Assembly (NCBI RefSeq): GCF_025961475.1
Contig: NZ_JAOQNS010000011.1
Coordinates: forward strand, 149,899 to 213,898
Origin: Rhodobium gokarnense
GTDB lineage: Bacteria > Pseudomonadota > Alphaproteobacteria > Rhizobiales > Rhodobiaceae
Reading direction: 5' to 3'
DNA: 64,000 nt
The notes beneath the pieces are model-generated. The model saw nothing but the letters and a program-made list of their open reading frames with translations. It was not told the origin of the DNA and made no database searches. The position numbers and the translations under genes are program-made. Below are positions 16,829 through 25,313 of this stretch, piece by piece (the stretch's first letter is position 1; each line of letters begins with the position of its first letter).

Positions 16829-17214
16829 CCGACACCGTTTCCATCGTCATCGTTTCCCACTCGCCGGAGGTCGCCAGCGGCGCTGCCGACATGGTGCGCC
16901 AGATGGTCGGCGAGGAGGTCCGCGTCGCGGCCTGCGGCGGCAATCCGGAAGGCGGGCTCGGCACCGATGTCGGCAAGATCATGGAAGCGATCGAAAGCGT
17001 CTGGTCGGAGAAGGGCGTCGCCATCCTCGTCGATCTCGGCGGCGCGGAGACCAATTCGGAAATGGCCATCGAGATGATCGGCGGCGCGCGCGCCGAAAAG
17101 ATCGCGCTCTGCAACGCGCCGATCGTCGAAGGCGCCGTGATGGCGGCGACGGAGGCCGCGGGCGGCTCGGACCTTCAAACGGTGAAGGCGACCGCGGAGG
17201 ATTTCCAGTCATGA
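16825..17214 (+). CDS. dhaM: PTS-dependent dihydroxyacetone kinase phosphotransferase subunit DhaM (EIIA domain only)
   Basis: 129 residues, equivalent to only the first domain of E. coli DhaM. VIVSHSPEVASG at residues 8-19 carries the phosphorylated His (H12), and ILVDLGGAETNSEMA is the conserved second block of the EIIA-man-like fold. It receives phosphate from HPr and passes it to ADP on DhaL. Both ends overlap neighbours by ATGA, implying coupled translation with dhaL and the HPr gene. Confidence 0.92.
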   Translation: MTDTVSIVIVSHSPEVASGAADMVRQMVGEEVRVAACGGNPEGGLGTDVGKIMEAIESVWSEKGVAILVDLGGAETNSEMAIEMIGGARAEKIALCNAPIVEGAVMAATEAAGGSDLQTVKATAEDFQS

Positions 17215-17504
17215 GCGAGGCCTGGCAAACGGGCTCTGCCGTCATCCGGGACGCCACCGGCCTGCACGCCCGCCCGGCGGTCAAGCTGACCAAGCTCGCC
17301 AAGCGGTTCGAGGCGCGGGTCGAAATCCGGCGGGAGGCGGGCGAGACCTGGATCAATGCTAAATCCCCGAGCGCCGTGATGAAACTGAAGGCGCCGCACC
17401 TGGCGCGGCTGGAAATCCGTGCCTCCGGCGACGACGCTCCGGCGGCCGTCGCCGCGCTCCGCGATTTGATCGACAGGGATTTCGATGACAGCACCGAAGG
17501 CTGA
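17211..17504 (+). CDS. HPr-family phosphocarrier protein
   Basis: 97 residues. ATGLHARPAVKL at residues 15-26 contains the phosphorylated His (H19), and AKSPSAVMKLKA around S52 aligns with the Ser46 region of HPr. It relays phosphate from EI to the EIIA domain. Start ATG 17211 overlaps the dhaM stop; the 3' end overlaps the EI gene by 20 bp. It is dedicated to this operon judging by position; a separate PTS-Ntr HPr would be expected elsewhere in the genome. Confidence 0.93.
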   Translation: MSEAWQTGSAVIRDATGLHARPAVKLTKLAKRFEARVEIRREAGETWINAKSPSAVMKLKAPHLARLEIRASGDDAPAAVAALRDLIDRDFDDSTEG

Positions 17505-19110
17505 ACGGAGATTTGCGGGCCGCCCGGCGGCGCCCGGCTTTGGCCTCGGGCCGGCCGTCCGCCTTGAAAGCGGGCCGGTGGACGCTGTCGGTGAGGCCGC
17601 AAGCCCTGAGGAGGAGCGAGGCAGGTTCGACGCGGCGCTGGCCGCATCCGCCGAACAGCTCAGCCTGCTTTCCGACGACGCCGACGTGCTCGGCGCCGAG
17701 ATCCTGGAATTCCAGCTCGCCCTCATCGAGGACGACGAGTTGATCGACCCGGTCTGCGAGGCAATCGCGGACGGTGCGACGGCTGCCGCCGCCTGGCGCG
17801 CACGCCTCGACGAAGAGATCGCCGACTACCGCGCCGCGGAAGACGACTACATGGCCGCGCGGGCCTCGGACCTCTCCGACCTTCGCGACAGGGTGCTCGC
17901 CAACATGAACGGCGGTATCGAGGCGGCCGACCTGCCCGATGGGGCCGTCATCGTCGCCGAGGACCTCACCCCGTCGACCTTCTTGAGCCTCGACTGGAAG
18001 CGGCTTTCCGGCGCCGTGCTCCTTGCCGGCTCGTCGACCAGCCATGCGGCGATCCTGGCCCGCTCGCGCGGCGTGCCGATGGTCGTCGACCTCGGCGACG
18101 CCGATATCGATGAGGGCGATCTCCTTGCCGTCGACGCGGCAACGGGCGCTGTGATCGCGGCGCCGACGCCGGGCACCCTTGCCGACTTCAACGCCCGCCG
18201 CACGGCCGACGAGGAGCTCAATGCAAGGGCCGCCGAACGGATGGCCCGGCCCGCACGGACCGGCGATGGCGTGCCGATACGGGTGCTCGTCAACGTCAAC
18301 GAGATCACCGAGATCGATCGCCTGTCGCCGCAGATCTGCGACGGCGTCGGGCTGACCCGCACCGAGTTCCTGTTCTCCGAAGGGGCGCCGTCGGAACAGC
18401 GGCAATACGAGGTCTACCGGCGCCTCGTCGCCTGGGCCGAGGGGCGCCCCGTCGCCATCCGCACCTTGGATGCCGGCGGCGACAAGCCGCTGCCGGGCAT
18501 CACGGTCGACGGCGAAAGCAATCCCTTCCTCGGCGTGCGCGGCGTCCGCCTGTCCCTCAAGCATCGCGAGGTGTTCGTGAGCCAGCTAAGGGCGCTCGCG
18601 CGGGCCGCCTCCCTCGGGCCGCTGAAGGTGATGGTGCCGATGGTGAGCGTTCCTGAGGAACTGACGACCGTGCGCCAGCTCCTGCGCGAGGCCGTTGCCG
18701 CGCTCCATGCCGAAGGCGTCACGGCCCGCGAGCCGGCGCTCGGCATGATGGTCGAGGTGCCGGCGGCGGCGCTGACGGCGGAGGACTTCGCTGCCGATTT
18801 CTACTCCATCGGCTCCAACGACCTCATCCAGTACACCATGGCCGTCGCCCGCGACGCCGCCGGCCTTGGCCATCTGACCGCGGGAGACAATCCGGCCGTG
18901 ATGGAGCTGATCCGGCGCACCGTTGCCGCCGGCCGTGCCCGCGGTGTCGAGGTCAGCCTGTGCGGCGACATGGCCTCGAAGCCGGAACACGTCGCGCCGC
19001 TCCTTGCCGCCGGGCTGACGACGTTCTCCGTCGCGCCGACCGCCGTCGGACGGATCAAGCTGGCGATCTCCGAGGCGCGGGCGCCGGGACGGGAGGCAAG
19101 GGCCGGATGA
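17485..19110 (+). CDS. PTS enzyme I (phosphoenolpyruvate-protein phosphotransferase)
   Basis: 541 residues, close to full-length EI (about 570). The swivelling-domain phospho-His is H187 in GSSTSHAAILARSRGVPMV; the PEP-binding barrel has GVGLTRTEFLF, GNDL-like SIGSNDLIQY, and the catalytic cysteine C493 in SLCGDMASKPE. It takes phosphate from PEP and passes it to HPr. Unlike the truncated EI-like tail of E. coli DhaM, this one is complete and separate, so the operon can run its own PEP relay. It overlaps the HPr gene by 20 bp and the next gene by ATGA. Confidence 0.93.
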   Translation: MTAPKAERRFAGRPAAPGFGLGPAVRLESGPVDAVGEAASPEEERGRFDAALAASAEQLSLLSDDADVLGAEILEFQLALIEDDELIDPVCEAIADGATAAAAWRARLDEEIADYRAAEDDYMAARASDLSDLRDRVLANMNGGIEAADLPDGAVIVAEDLTPSTFLSLDWKRLSGAVLLAGSSTSHAAILARSRGVPMVVDLGDADIDEGDLLAVDAATGAVIAAPTPGTLADFNARRTADEELNARAAERMARPARTGDGVPIRVLVNVNEITEIDRLSPQICDGVGLTRTEFLFSEGAPSEQRQYEVYRRLVAWAEGRPVAIRTLDAGGDKPLPGITVDGESNPFLGVRGVRLSLKHREVFVSQLRALARAASLGPLKVMVPMVSVPEELTTVRQLLREAVAALHAEGVTAREPALGMMVEVPAAALTAEDFAADFYSIGSNDLIQYTMAVARDAAGLGHLTAGDNPAVMELIRRTVAAGRARGVEVSLCGDMASKPEHVAPLLAAGLTTFSVAPTAVGRIKLAISEARAPGREARAG

Positions 19111-19520
19111 CGACGGATCCGCTGATCGCCTACAAGACCTTCCTGCGCGATGCCATCGAGACCCGGCCGTCGGGGACGCGGCGCAAGCTCGCCATGGCCT
19201 TCGGCACCCATCCGAGCTTCATTTCCCAGATCACCAATCCGGCCCTGAAGGTGCCGCTGCCGGCCCAGCACATCCCGACCCTGTTCCAGGTCTGCCACCT
19301 GACGCCGGAAGAGCAGGACGCCTTCCTGGATCTCTACAAGCGCGCCCATCCGGCCCAGGCGACCTCGATCGAGGAACTCGCCGAGAACGAGAAGAACGTC
19401 GTGAAGATCCTGCTGCCGCAATTCGACGACCCGGCCGTCAGGGCCGATGTCATCCAGGCCATCAGGGACTTTGCCGACAACGTGATCCGTCTCGCCGACG
19501 GCATCGCGAAACGCAAATAG
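19107..19520 (+). CDS. Helix-turn-helix protein embedded in the dha operon
   Basis: 137 residues, no family name that I can give. Residues 25-55 (KLAMAFGTHPSFISQIT then a linker) look like a Cro/CI-type helix-turn-helix. The C-terminal half (residues 85-137) is helical and charged, perhaps for dimerisation. ATG 19107 overlaps the EI stop (ATGA), and dhaK follows 11 bp later, so it is co-transcribed with and translationally coupled to the phosphorelay. Usual DHA-operon regulators are DhaR or DeoR types, which this is not. An autoregulator acting on the ACTAAA elements upstream of dhaL is a plausible guess. Confidence 0.6.
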   Translation: MTTDPLIAYKTFLRDAIETRPSGTRRKLAMAFGTHPSFISQITNPALKVPLPAQHIPTLFQVCHLTPEEQDAFLDLYKRAHPAQATSIEELAENEKNVVKILLPQFDDPAVRADVIQAIRDFADNVIRLADGIAKRK

Positions 19521-19531
19521 GGAGATCCGAA

Positions 19532-20524
19532 ATGAAGAAGCTGATCAACAATGTCGACGACGTCCTGACGGAAAGCCTTGCCGGCTTCGGCCGTGCCCAT
19601 GCCGATCTCGTCGACATTTCCACCGACCCCAAGCTCGTGACCCGCAAGGGCGGCGGAAAAAAGGGCAAGGTGGCGCTGATCTCCGGCGGCGGCTCCGGCC
19701 ACGAGCCGATGCATGCCGGCTTCGTCGGCATGGGCATGTTGGACGCGGCCTGTCCGGGCGAGGTCTTCACCTCGCCGACGCCGGACCAGATGCTGGCCGC
19801 GGCGGAGGCCGTCGACGGCGGCGCCGGGATCCTTTGGATCGTCAAGAACTACGCCGGCGATGTCATGAATTTCGAGATGGCCGGCGAGATGTATGACGGG
19901 CCGACGGAAACGGTGCTGACCAATGACGACGTCGCCGTCGAAAGCTCGCTCCATTCGCAGGGCCGGCGCGGGGTCGCCGCCACCGTCATTGTCGAAAAGA
20001 TCGTCGGCGCGGCGGCCGAACGGGGCGACGATCTGGCGGCCTGCAAGGCCCTCGGCGACCGGGTCAACGCGGCGTCCGGCACCATGGGCATCGCGCTCAC
20101 TTCCTGCACGGTGCCCGCCGCGGGATCGCCGACCTTCGAGATCGGTGAAAGCGAGATGGAACTCGGCGTCGGCATCCATGGCGAGCCGGGCCGCAAGCGC
20201 GTCGACTTGATGAAAGCGGACGAGATCGCCGAGGCGTTGATCCAGGCCATCTGCGAGTCCATCGCGCCGTCCGGCGACGACGACCTGCTGCTCCTCGTCA
20301 ACGGCATGGGCGGCACGCCGCTCATGGAGCTTTACCTCCTCTACAATTCGGCGATGAACGTCGCCGGGGAGAGGGGGCTGAAGATCGCCCGCTCGCTCGT
20401 CGGCAACTACTGCACCTCGCTGGAGATGGCCGGCGCCTCGATCACGCTGACCAAGCTCGACACGGAGATGGCGGAGCTCTGGGACGCACCGGTGCACACG
20501 GCGGCGCTGCGCTGGAAGGCGTGA
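19532..20524 (+). CDS. dhaK: Dihydroxyacetone kinase substrate-binding subunit DhaK
   Basis: 330 residues, full length. GGGSGHEPMHAGFVG at residues 52-66 is the substrate pocket, and H216 in GIHGEPG is the residue that covalently holds the ketose as a hemiaminal. With DhaL-ADP/ATP it phosphorylates dihydroxyacetone or a similar short ketose such as erythrulose. AGGGAG lies upstream of ATG 19532. Having dhaK last rather than first in the operon is unusual. The divergent dehydrogenase and isomerase genes suggest that the ketose arises from a longer sugar or polyol. Confidence 0.93.
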   Translation: MKKLINNVDDVLTESLAGFGRAHADLVDISTDPKLVTRKGGGKKGKVALISGGGSGHEPMHAGFVGMGMLDAACPGEVFTSPTPDQMLAAAEAVDGGAGILWIVKNYAGDVMNFEMAGEMYDGPTETVLTNDDVAVESSLHSQGRRGVAATVIVEKIVGAAAERGDDLAACKALGDRVNAASGTMGIALTSCTVPAAGSPTFEIGESEMELGVGIHGEPGRKRVDLMKADEIAEALIQAICESIAPSGDDDLLLLVNGMGGTPLMELYLLYNSAMNVAGERGLKIARSLVGNYCTSLEMAGASITLTKLDTEMAELWDAPVHTAALRWKA

Positions 20525-20691
20525 GCGCGCTGTCCGCGTTCGCGCGGCGAAGGCCATAGCGGCAGGCGGCCCCCGGATTGTCGGGGGTGCGCGGTTCCGG
20601 CACGGGTCTGGTCAAGGGGATGTCACCGGAGCATGGTGTCGTCTCCGCGGCGGCAGCGCGCCGTCGTCACCCTTTTCGAGGAGGAATAGTC

Positions 20692-21237
20692 ATGAAATCC
20701 GTCATTCTCGCCGTCTGCCTTGGCCTTGCCGCCGGCAGCGCCCAGGCCTTCGAGCTGACCAGCCCCGATTTCGACGACGGCGGCACGCTCGCCGACGAAT
20801 TCGTCTTCGACGGTTTCGGCTGCACCGGGTCCAACATGTCGCCTGCGCTCTCCTGGAGCGATGCGCCCGAGGGCACCAAGAGCTTTGCCCTGATGGTCCA
20901 CGACCCGGACGCGCCGACCGGCGGCGCCGGCTTCTGGCACTGGGTCGTGCTCGACATCCCGGCCGGGACCACCGAACTGGCGAAGGACGCCGGCGAAAAG
21001 GGCGGTGCCAAGCTGCCGGAGGGTGCGCGCGCTATCGCCAACGACTACGGCTTTGCCGGCTGGGGCGGCCCGTGCCCGCCTGAGGGCGACGACGCCCATC
21101 GCTACAACATCACCCTTTATGCCCTGCCGGTGGAAAAGCTCGAGGTGCCGGAGGGCGCGTCGACGGCTGTCACCGGTTTCATGATCAACGGCCAGACGAT
21201 CGGCAAGGCAACGCTGCAGGGCAAGTACGGGCGCTGA
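20692..21237 (+). CDS. Exported YbhB/YbcL-family (PEBP-like) protein
   Basis: 181 residues with a signal peptide (hydrophobic core then AGSAQA, cleavage near residue 19). The PEBP fold is marked by GSNMSPALSW, MVHDPDAPTGGAGFWHWVV and GPCPPEGDDAHRYNITLYAL, the ligand-pocket motifs of the bacterial phosphatidylethanolamine-binding-like family. Function of bacterial members is poorly defined. GAGGAGG precedes ATG 20692. It stands alone between dhaK and a strong terminator; the 167-bp gap before it shows no other gene. Confidence 0.88.
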   Translation: MKSVILAVCLGLAAGSAQAFELTSPDFDDGGTLADEFVFDGFGCTGSNMSPALSWSDAPEGTKSFALMVHDPDAPTGGAGFWHWVVLDIPAGTTELAKDAGEKGGAKLPEGARAIANDYGFAGWGGPCPPEGDDAHRYNITLYALPVEKLEVPEGASTAVTGFMINGQTIGKATLQGKYGR

Positions 21238-21301
21238 GACGCCAAGGGGGCAGGTGATGCATCCGCCCCGGTGCTCTGCTGGCTTTGACCGCTAGGTCGC
21301 G

Positions 21302-21341
21302 AAGGCCGCGGGCCGCCCGAACGGGGCGCCCGCGGCCTTTT
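21302..21341 (+). terminator. Intrinsic terminator after the PEBP-like gene
   Basis: GGCCGCGGGC (21304-21313) pairs with GCCCGCGGCC (21328-21337), with further pairing inside, then TTTT. Flanking AA on the left extends the stem. It is 65 bp after the stop codon. Confidence 0.88.
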
Positions 21342-21571
21342 CGTTTCCGGAGCGCTCAGAAAAAACTCCGAAGCCTTTGTCGAGGCGCCGTTTTTCCGGC
21401 AGGATCGGCCGTCGCCAGGGCCCGGGAGAGGGCAGGGGCGCGCCGCCGCAAGTCTGTCCGCGTCCCTCACGGGCGAATAAAAAACGGCATAAACTAAAAA
21501 AAACGGTTTTTTTGAATGTCAGCTTATGGCACAACTGTCGGTAACGCTTGCAACGAAACAGCGGGCCGACA
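21342..21571 (+). promoter_or_regulatory. AT-rich leader before the ferredoxin/dioxygenase pair
   Basis: Intergenic DNA with a marked AT-rich island at 21474-21515, including a run of eight A and a run of seven T separated by CGG (about 21497-21514), a weak hairpin or UP-element-like tract. TTGAAT follows at 21513 but no clear -10 is found. It is the most likely promoter of the downstream pair. Confidence 0.35.
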
Positions 21572-21898
21572 ATGACGAAGAACGTGGTCACCATCCTCGA
21601 CACCGGGGAGACATATGGCTGCGCCGGGGAGGAAAACCTGTTGGATGCCATGGTCCGGCTCGGCCGGAAGGGCATTCCGTCGGGCTGCCACGGCGGCGGC
21701 TGCGGTGTATGCAAGATACATATCGTTGACGGCGCCTGGCGCGGCAAGGCGATGAGCCGCGAGCATGTCAGCAGGGAGGAGGAGGCGCACGGTATCGTGC
21801 TCGCCTGCCGGGCCTATCCGGCCTCCGACGTCACGCTGAAGGTGCTTGGAAAAATGAAAAAGGCCGTGTGCCGGGAACGGAAATACGGTCTCGTATAA
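21572..21898 (+). CDS. 2Fe-2S ferredoxin, XylT-like
   Basis: 108 residues of the plant-type [2Fe-2S] ferredoxin family. Cluster ligands are C39, C44, C47 and C79 (CHGGGCGVC then LACRAYP). In aromatic meta-cleavage operons XylT-type ferredoxins reduce an oxidised iron back to Fe(II) in catechol 2,3-dioxygenase, reactivating it. That role fits because the dioxygenase gene begins 29 bp downstream. The open frame starts at 21548, but ATG 21572 gives the usual short N-terminus; no strong ribosome site distinguishes them. Confidence 0.9.
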   Translation: MTKNVVTILDTGETYGCAGEENLLDAMVRLGRKGIPSGCHGGGCGVCKIHIVDGAWRGKAMSREHVSREEEAHGIVLACRAYPASDVTLKVLGKMKKAVCRERKYGLV

Positions 21899-21927
21899 GA
21901 ACACGTCTAATTGGAGGAGACGCAAAG

Positions 21928-22872
21928 ATGGGTGTGATGCGAATTGGCCATATCAACCTTCGGGTGCTCGATATGGACGCGGCCCTCGACCACTACGAAA
22001 ACACCATGGGCCTGTCGGTGACCGACCGGGACGCCGACGGCAACGTCTACCTCAAATGCTGGGACGAGTGGGACAAGTACTCCGTGATCCTGACCGAGGC
22101 CGACAGCGCGGGCATGAACTCCATCGCCTTCAAGGTGGAAAAGGACGCCGACCTCGACGCGTTGAAGAAGCGCATCACCGATTACGGCATCGACGTCACC
22201 GACATGGCGCCCGGCGAGATGAACGGCTGCGGCCGCGCCATCCGTTTCAACCTGCCGAGCGGCCACGACATGCGGCTCTACGCGGAAAAGGAATTCCTCG
22301 GCAAGGCGGTCGGCACGCTCAATCCCGAACCCTGGCCGGACGAAGGCAAGGGCGTCAAGGCGCACTGGCTCGACCATGCCCTGCTGATGTGCGAACTCGA
22401 CCCGGAAAGGGGCGTCAACAAGGTCGCCGAAAACACCAAGTTCATGAAGGAAGTCCTCGACTTCCACCTCGGCGAGCAGGTGCTCGTCGGCCCCGACGGC
22501 GACATCCAGGCCGCGACCTGGATGTTCCGCACCTCCACGCCCCATGACATCGCCTTCGTCGGCGGCCCTGAGATGGGCCTCCACCACGTCGCCTTCTTCC
22601 TCGACGAATGGAACGACGTGTTGAAGGCGGCCGACATCATGGCCAAGCGCAAGGTGAAGATGGACGTCACCCCGCAGCGTCACGGCATCACCCGCGGCTA
22701 CACGATCTATTTCTTCGACCCGTCCGGCAACCGCAACGAGACCTTCGCCGGCCTCGGCTATCTGGCCCAGCCGGACATGCCGCCGATCACCTGGACCGAA
22801 GAGAATTTGTGGCGCGGCATCTTCTACCACACCGGCGAGGAAGCGGGAGCGTTTACCACCGTCTACACCTGA
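21928..22872 (+). CDS. Catechol 2,3-dioxygenase
   Basis: 314 residues, extradiol dioxygenase of the vicinal-oxygen-chelate fold. The iron ligands are H150 (WLDHALLM), H220 (MGLHHVAFF) and E271 (GNRNETFAG); catalytic H252 and Y261 are also in place, matching H153, H214, E265, H246 and Y255 of XylE with constant offsets. It opens the catechol ring next to the hydroxyls to give 2-hydroxymuconic semialdehyde. TTGGAGGAG precedes ATG 21928. No other meta-pathway gene is near: the pair ends at a terminator, so it is an isolated ring-cleavage module. Confidence 0.95.
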   Translation: MGVMRIGHINLRVLDMDAALDHYENTMGLSVTDRDADGNVYLKCWDEWDKYSVILTEADSAGMNSIAFKVEKDADLDALKKRITDYGIDVTDMAPGEMNGCGRAIRFNLPSGHDMRLYAEKEFLGKAVGTLNPEPWPDEGKGVKAHWLDHALLMCELDPERGVNKVAENTKFMKEVLDFHLGEQVLVGPDGDIQAATWMFRTSTPHDIAFVGGPEMGLHHVAFFLDEWNDVLKAADIMAKRKVKMDVTPQRHGITRGYTIYFFDPSGNRNETFAGLGYLAQPDMPPITWTEENLWRGIFYHTGEEAGAFTTVYT

Positions 22873-22920
22873 TCCCGAAGGGCATTCCGGCCTTCGTTTC
22901 CCGACCAGCAACTTGCGGAC

Positions 22921-22956
22921 CGCCGGGCGTTTTCTAACAGGCGCCCGGCGTTTTTT
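22921..22956 (+). terminator. Intrinsic terminator after catechol 2,3-dioxygenase
   Basis: CGCCGGGCG (22921-22929) and CGCCCGGCG (22942-22950) form a 9-bp stem followed by six T. It separates this pair from the convergent rpiR-type gene that ends 19 bp further on. Confidence 0.93.
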
Positions 22957-22974
22957 CCTTGTTGTCGCAGCGCC

Positions 22975-23847
22975 CTAGCTGAACTTCCGGAACAGCCGCG
23001 TCTTGTCGAAGAGGTCTTCCAGGGCGTCCATGCGTTCCCGCGTGGTCTGCCAGGTGGCGGCCTGGATTTCGGCGATGATGGTCTCCACGACGACCAGGAG
23101 CGAGGCGGCGGAGTCCCAGGCGGACGGCACCTCGATGCGGCAGTTGAAGCGGTGCGCGACGTGCTTGCCGACCGGCGAGCCCCACTGGTCGGTGATCAGG
23201 ATCATCTCCGCGCCCTTTTCCCCGGCGAGCTCGGCGAGTTTCAGGAGCTCGTTTTCGTAGCGGCGGATGTCGAAGAGGAGGAGCACGTCGCCGGCCTCCA
23301 TGTCCATCAGATGGTGCGGCCAGACATTGGCGCCGGTCGGCATCAGCGTGACGTCCGGGCGCAGCATCTGCAGGTGCCGGAACAGATAGTCGGCAAGCGT
23401 GTAGGTGATGCGCCCGCCGGCGATGTAGATCGACCGCTCGCGGTCTGCCAGCAGCGCGCAGCTCCGGTCGAAGTCGGCGGCATCGATATGCAGCAGCGTC
23501 TGGCGCAGGTTCTGGACGACGGTCTCCGCGAAGCGGTTGAGGATATGCTCGTCCGGCGCGTTCTCCGCCCAGCGGTCGTGCTTGGCGATCGGGTTGGAGA
23601 TCGTCGCCTCAAGCTCCCGGCGCAGCGCCTCCTGGAATTCCGGAAAGCCGGAGAAGCCGATTTTCTTCACCATGCGCGCAACGGTGGGCGTCGAAACGCC
23701 GGCCCTTTGCGCCACCGCCGTGATGCTGGCAAGGCCCGAAACCGGCCAGTTTTCAAGCAGTGAATTGGCGAGCTGGCGCTCCGCCCGGGTCATTTCGTCG
23801 AAGCGCTGCTGCAACAGGACGTCGACGGTCTTTTCCGTCCCCGCCAT
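22975..23847 (-). CDS. RpiR/MurR-family transcriptional regulator
   Basis: 290 residues. The N-terminal RpiR helix-turn-helix covers about residues 15-75 (LASITAVAQRAGVSTPTVARMVKKIGFSG region), and the C-terminal SIS sugar-phosphate-binding domain covers about residues 120-265, with IYIAGGRITYTLADYLF and LLLFDIRRY. RpiR proteins respond to phosphosugars or other small ligands. It is divergent from the TRAP/gamma-glutamyl operon starting at 23995 and probably controls it. Confidence 0.9.
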   Translation of the reverse strand: MAGTEKTVDVLLQQRFDEMTRAERQLANSLLENWPVSGLASITAVAQRAGVSTPTVARMVKKIGFSGFPEFQEALRRELEATISNPIAKHDRWAENAPDEHILNRFAETVVQNLRQTLLHIDAADFDRSCALLADRERSIYIAGGRITYTLADYLFRHLQMLRPDVTLMPTGANVWPHHLMDMEAGDVLLLFDIRRYENELLKLAELAGEKGAEMILITDQWGSPVGKHVAHRFNCRIEVPSAWDSAASLLVVVETIIAEIQAATWQTTRERMDALEDLFDKTRLFRKFS

Positions 23848-23942
23848 CCCCGTCTTCCTCCCAACCCGTTGATCTGCCGCGGCTCTGAAAACCCAACGCC
23901 GATCGCATTCCCGGTGAGCTGGCCGCTTGTATAGAAAAGATA

Positions 23943-23989
23943 TTGACAGCTCATTTCAACCTGTTCAAATATTTTCAAACAGCGGGGAC
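23943..23989 (+). promoter_or_regulatory. Candidate promoter and operator of the TRAP operon
   Basis: TTGACA at 23943-23948, 17-bp spacer, CAAATA at 23966-23971. Overlapping the -10 is an imperfect palindrome TGTTCAAATATTTTCAAACA at 23962-23981 with TGTT/AACA ends. A site over the -10 would fit repression by the divergent RpiR protein, but this is inference. Confidence 0.45.
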
Positions 23990-23994
23990 AGGGT

Positions 23995-24804
23995 GTGGCT
24001 GAGCAGCTCAACGCAGCATTGTTGTCGGAAGGGGACGGTCCCGCCGTGCGGGTCCGCAATCCCGGCGCCAGCAGCCCGATCCTCCTTGCCTGCGACCACG
24101 CCAGCAACCGCATGCCGGCCTCCCTCGGCACCCTCGGGCTGGAGGCCGACGCACTCCTCAGCCACGTCGCCTGGGATCCGGGCGCGGAAGCCGTTGCCAT
24201 CGCGATGGCCGAAGTCCTCGATGCAACGCTGGTCTCGACGGGCTTTTCGCGGCTCGTCTTTGATGTCAACCGGCCGCCCGGCGACGACGAGGCGATCCGG
24301 CTCGTCAGCGAGACGGTCGAGATCCCCGGCAATCGCGATCTGGATCCGGCCGCGCTGGCGGCGCGCGCCGATGCCCTCTACCATCCCTTCCACGATGCCA
24401 TCGACGGCATCCTCGACGAGCGCGTTGCGGCCGGCATCGAGCCGGTCCTCGTCACCGTCCATTCCTTCACGCCGGTCTATTTCGGGCACACGCGGCCGGT
24501 GGAACTCGGCATCGTCTTCGATGCCGATCCGCGCCTTGCCGATGCGGTCCTGAAGCAGGCGCCGGCGCACACAAGGCTCGCCATCCGCGCCAACGAGCCC
24601 TACGGGCCGAAGGACGGCGTCACCCACACGCTGGCGCGCCATGCCCTGCCGCGGCAGATCCCGAACGTCATGATCGAGATCCGCAACGACCTGATCCGCA
24701 ATGCCAGCGACCAGTCGCGCATTGCCGGCCAGCTCGCTGCCCTTGTCGGCGCCGGCCTTGAGCATCTCTCCTCCACCTCGCGGACACGAGCGGGGCGCGC
24801 CTGA
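23995..24804 (+). CDS. N-formylglutamate amidohydrolase-family protein
   Basis: 269 residues of the HutG/FGase family, zinc-type amidohydrolases that classically split N-formylglutamate to formate and glutamate. CDHASNRMP at residues 33-41 and VTVHSFTPVYFG near residues 156-167 are family motifs, and EIRNDLI near the C-terminus is the conserved Glu-Arg-Asn block. Start is GTG 23995 after GGGGACAGG. No histidine-utilisation genes are near; instead it leads an operon with a TRAP transporter and a glutamine-synthetase-like ligase. Hydrolysis of another N-substituted glutamate or a gamma-glutamyl amide is therefore possible. Confidence 0.85.
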   Translation: MAEQLNAALLSEGDGPAVRVRNPGASSPILLACDHASNRMPASLGTLGLEADALLSHVAWDPGAEAVAIAMAEVLDATLVSTGFSRLVFDVNRPPGDDEAIRLVSETVEIPGNRDLDPAALAARADALYHPFHDAIDGILDERVAAGIEPVLVTVHSFTPVYFGHTRPVELGIVFDADPRLADAVLKQAPAHTRLAIRANEPYGPKDGVTHTLARHALPRQIPNVMIEIRNDLIRNASDQSRIAGQLAALVGAGLEHLSSTSRTRAGRA

Positions 24805-24806
24805 CC

Positions 24807-25313
24807 ATGCCGCAAGCCCTGAAGACCTTCGTTCGGGCGATTGACGCCTTCAACCGCGGCCTTGGCCGCATCACGATGTATCTGATCTTCGTGATGATGG
24901 GCATCCTGCTGTGGTCGTCCTTTTCCAAGACTTTCCTCTTGCCGTCCCTGTGGACGCTGGAGATGGCGCAGTTCACGATGACCGCCTACTACCTGATCGG
25001 CGGGCCCTACGCGCTGCAGGCCGGCGCCCATGTGCGCATGGACCTTTTCTACGGCAACTGGTCGGACCGCCAGAAGGCGTTCGCCGACGCGCTCACCGTC
25101 TTCTGCCTGCTCTTCTATCTCGGCGTGCTGCTCTATGGCGGCATCGAGAGCACGATCTACGCGCTGAAATATGCCGAACGCAGCTACTCGGCCTGGCGCC
25201 CCTACATGTCGCCGATCAAGATCATCATGTGCATCGGCATTGTCCTGATGCTGCTCCAGTCCATCGCGGTCTTCCTCAAGGACATCGCCAAGCTGCGCGG
25301 GGAAGAGCTCTGA
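24807..25313 (+). CDS. TRAP transporter small membrane subunit (DctQ family)
   Basis: 168 residues with four predicted membrane helices (starting near residues 23, 45, 90 and 130). RITMYLIFVMMGILLW and the block YALQAGAHVRMDLFY are typical of DctQ proteins, which bridge the solute receptor and the DctM channel. It begins 3 bp after the amidohydrolase stop and overlaps dctM by one base (TGATG). With the next two genes it forms a sodium- or proton-driven uptake system. Confidence 0.92.
   Translation: MPQALKTFVRAIDAFNRGLGRITMYLIFVMMGILLWSSFSKTFLLPSLWTLEMAQFTMTAYYLIGGPYALQAGAHVRMDLFYGNWSDRQKAFADALTVFCLLFYLGVLLYGGIESTIYALKYAERSYSAWRPYMSPIKIIMCIGIVLMLLQSIAVFLKDIAKLRGEEL

Noticed and set aside
21497..21514. 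A-run and T-run separated by CGG as a terminator
   Set aside because: The stem would be only A-U pairs, too weak; a GC-rich terminator already lies at 21302-21341.
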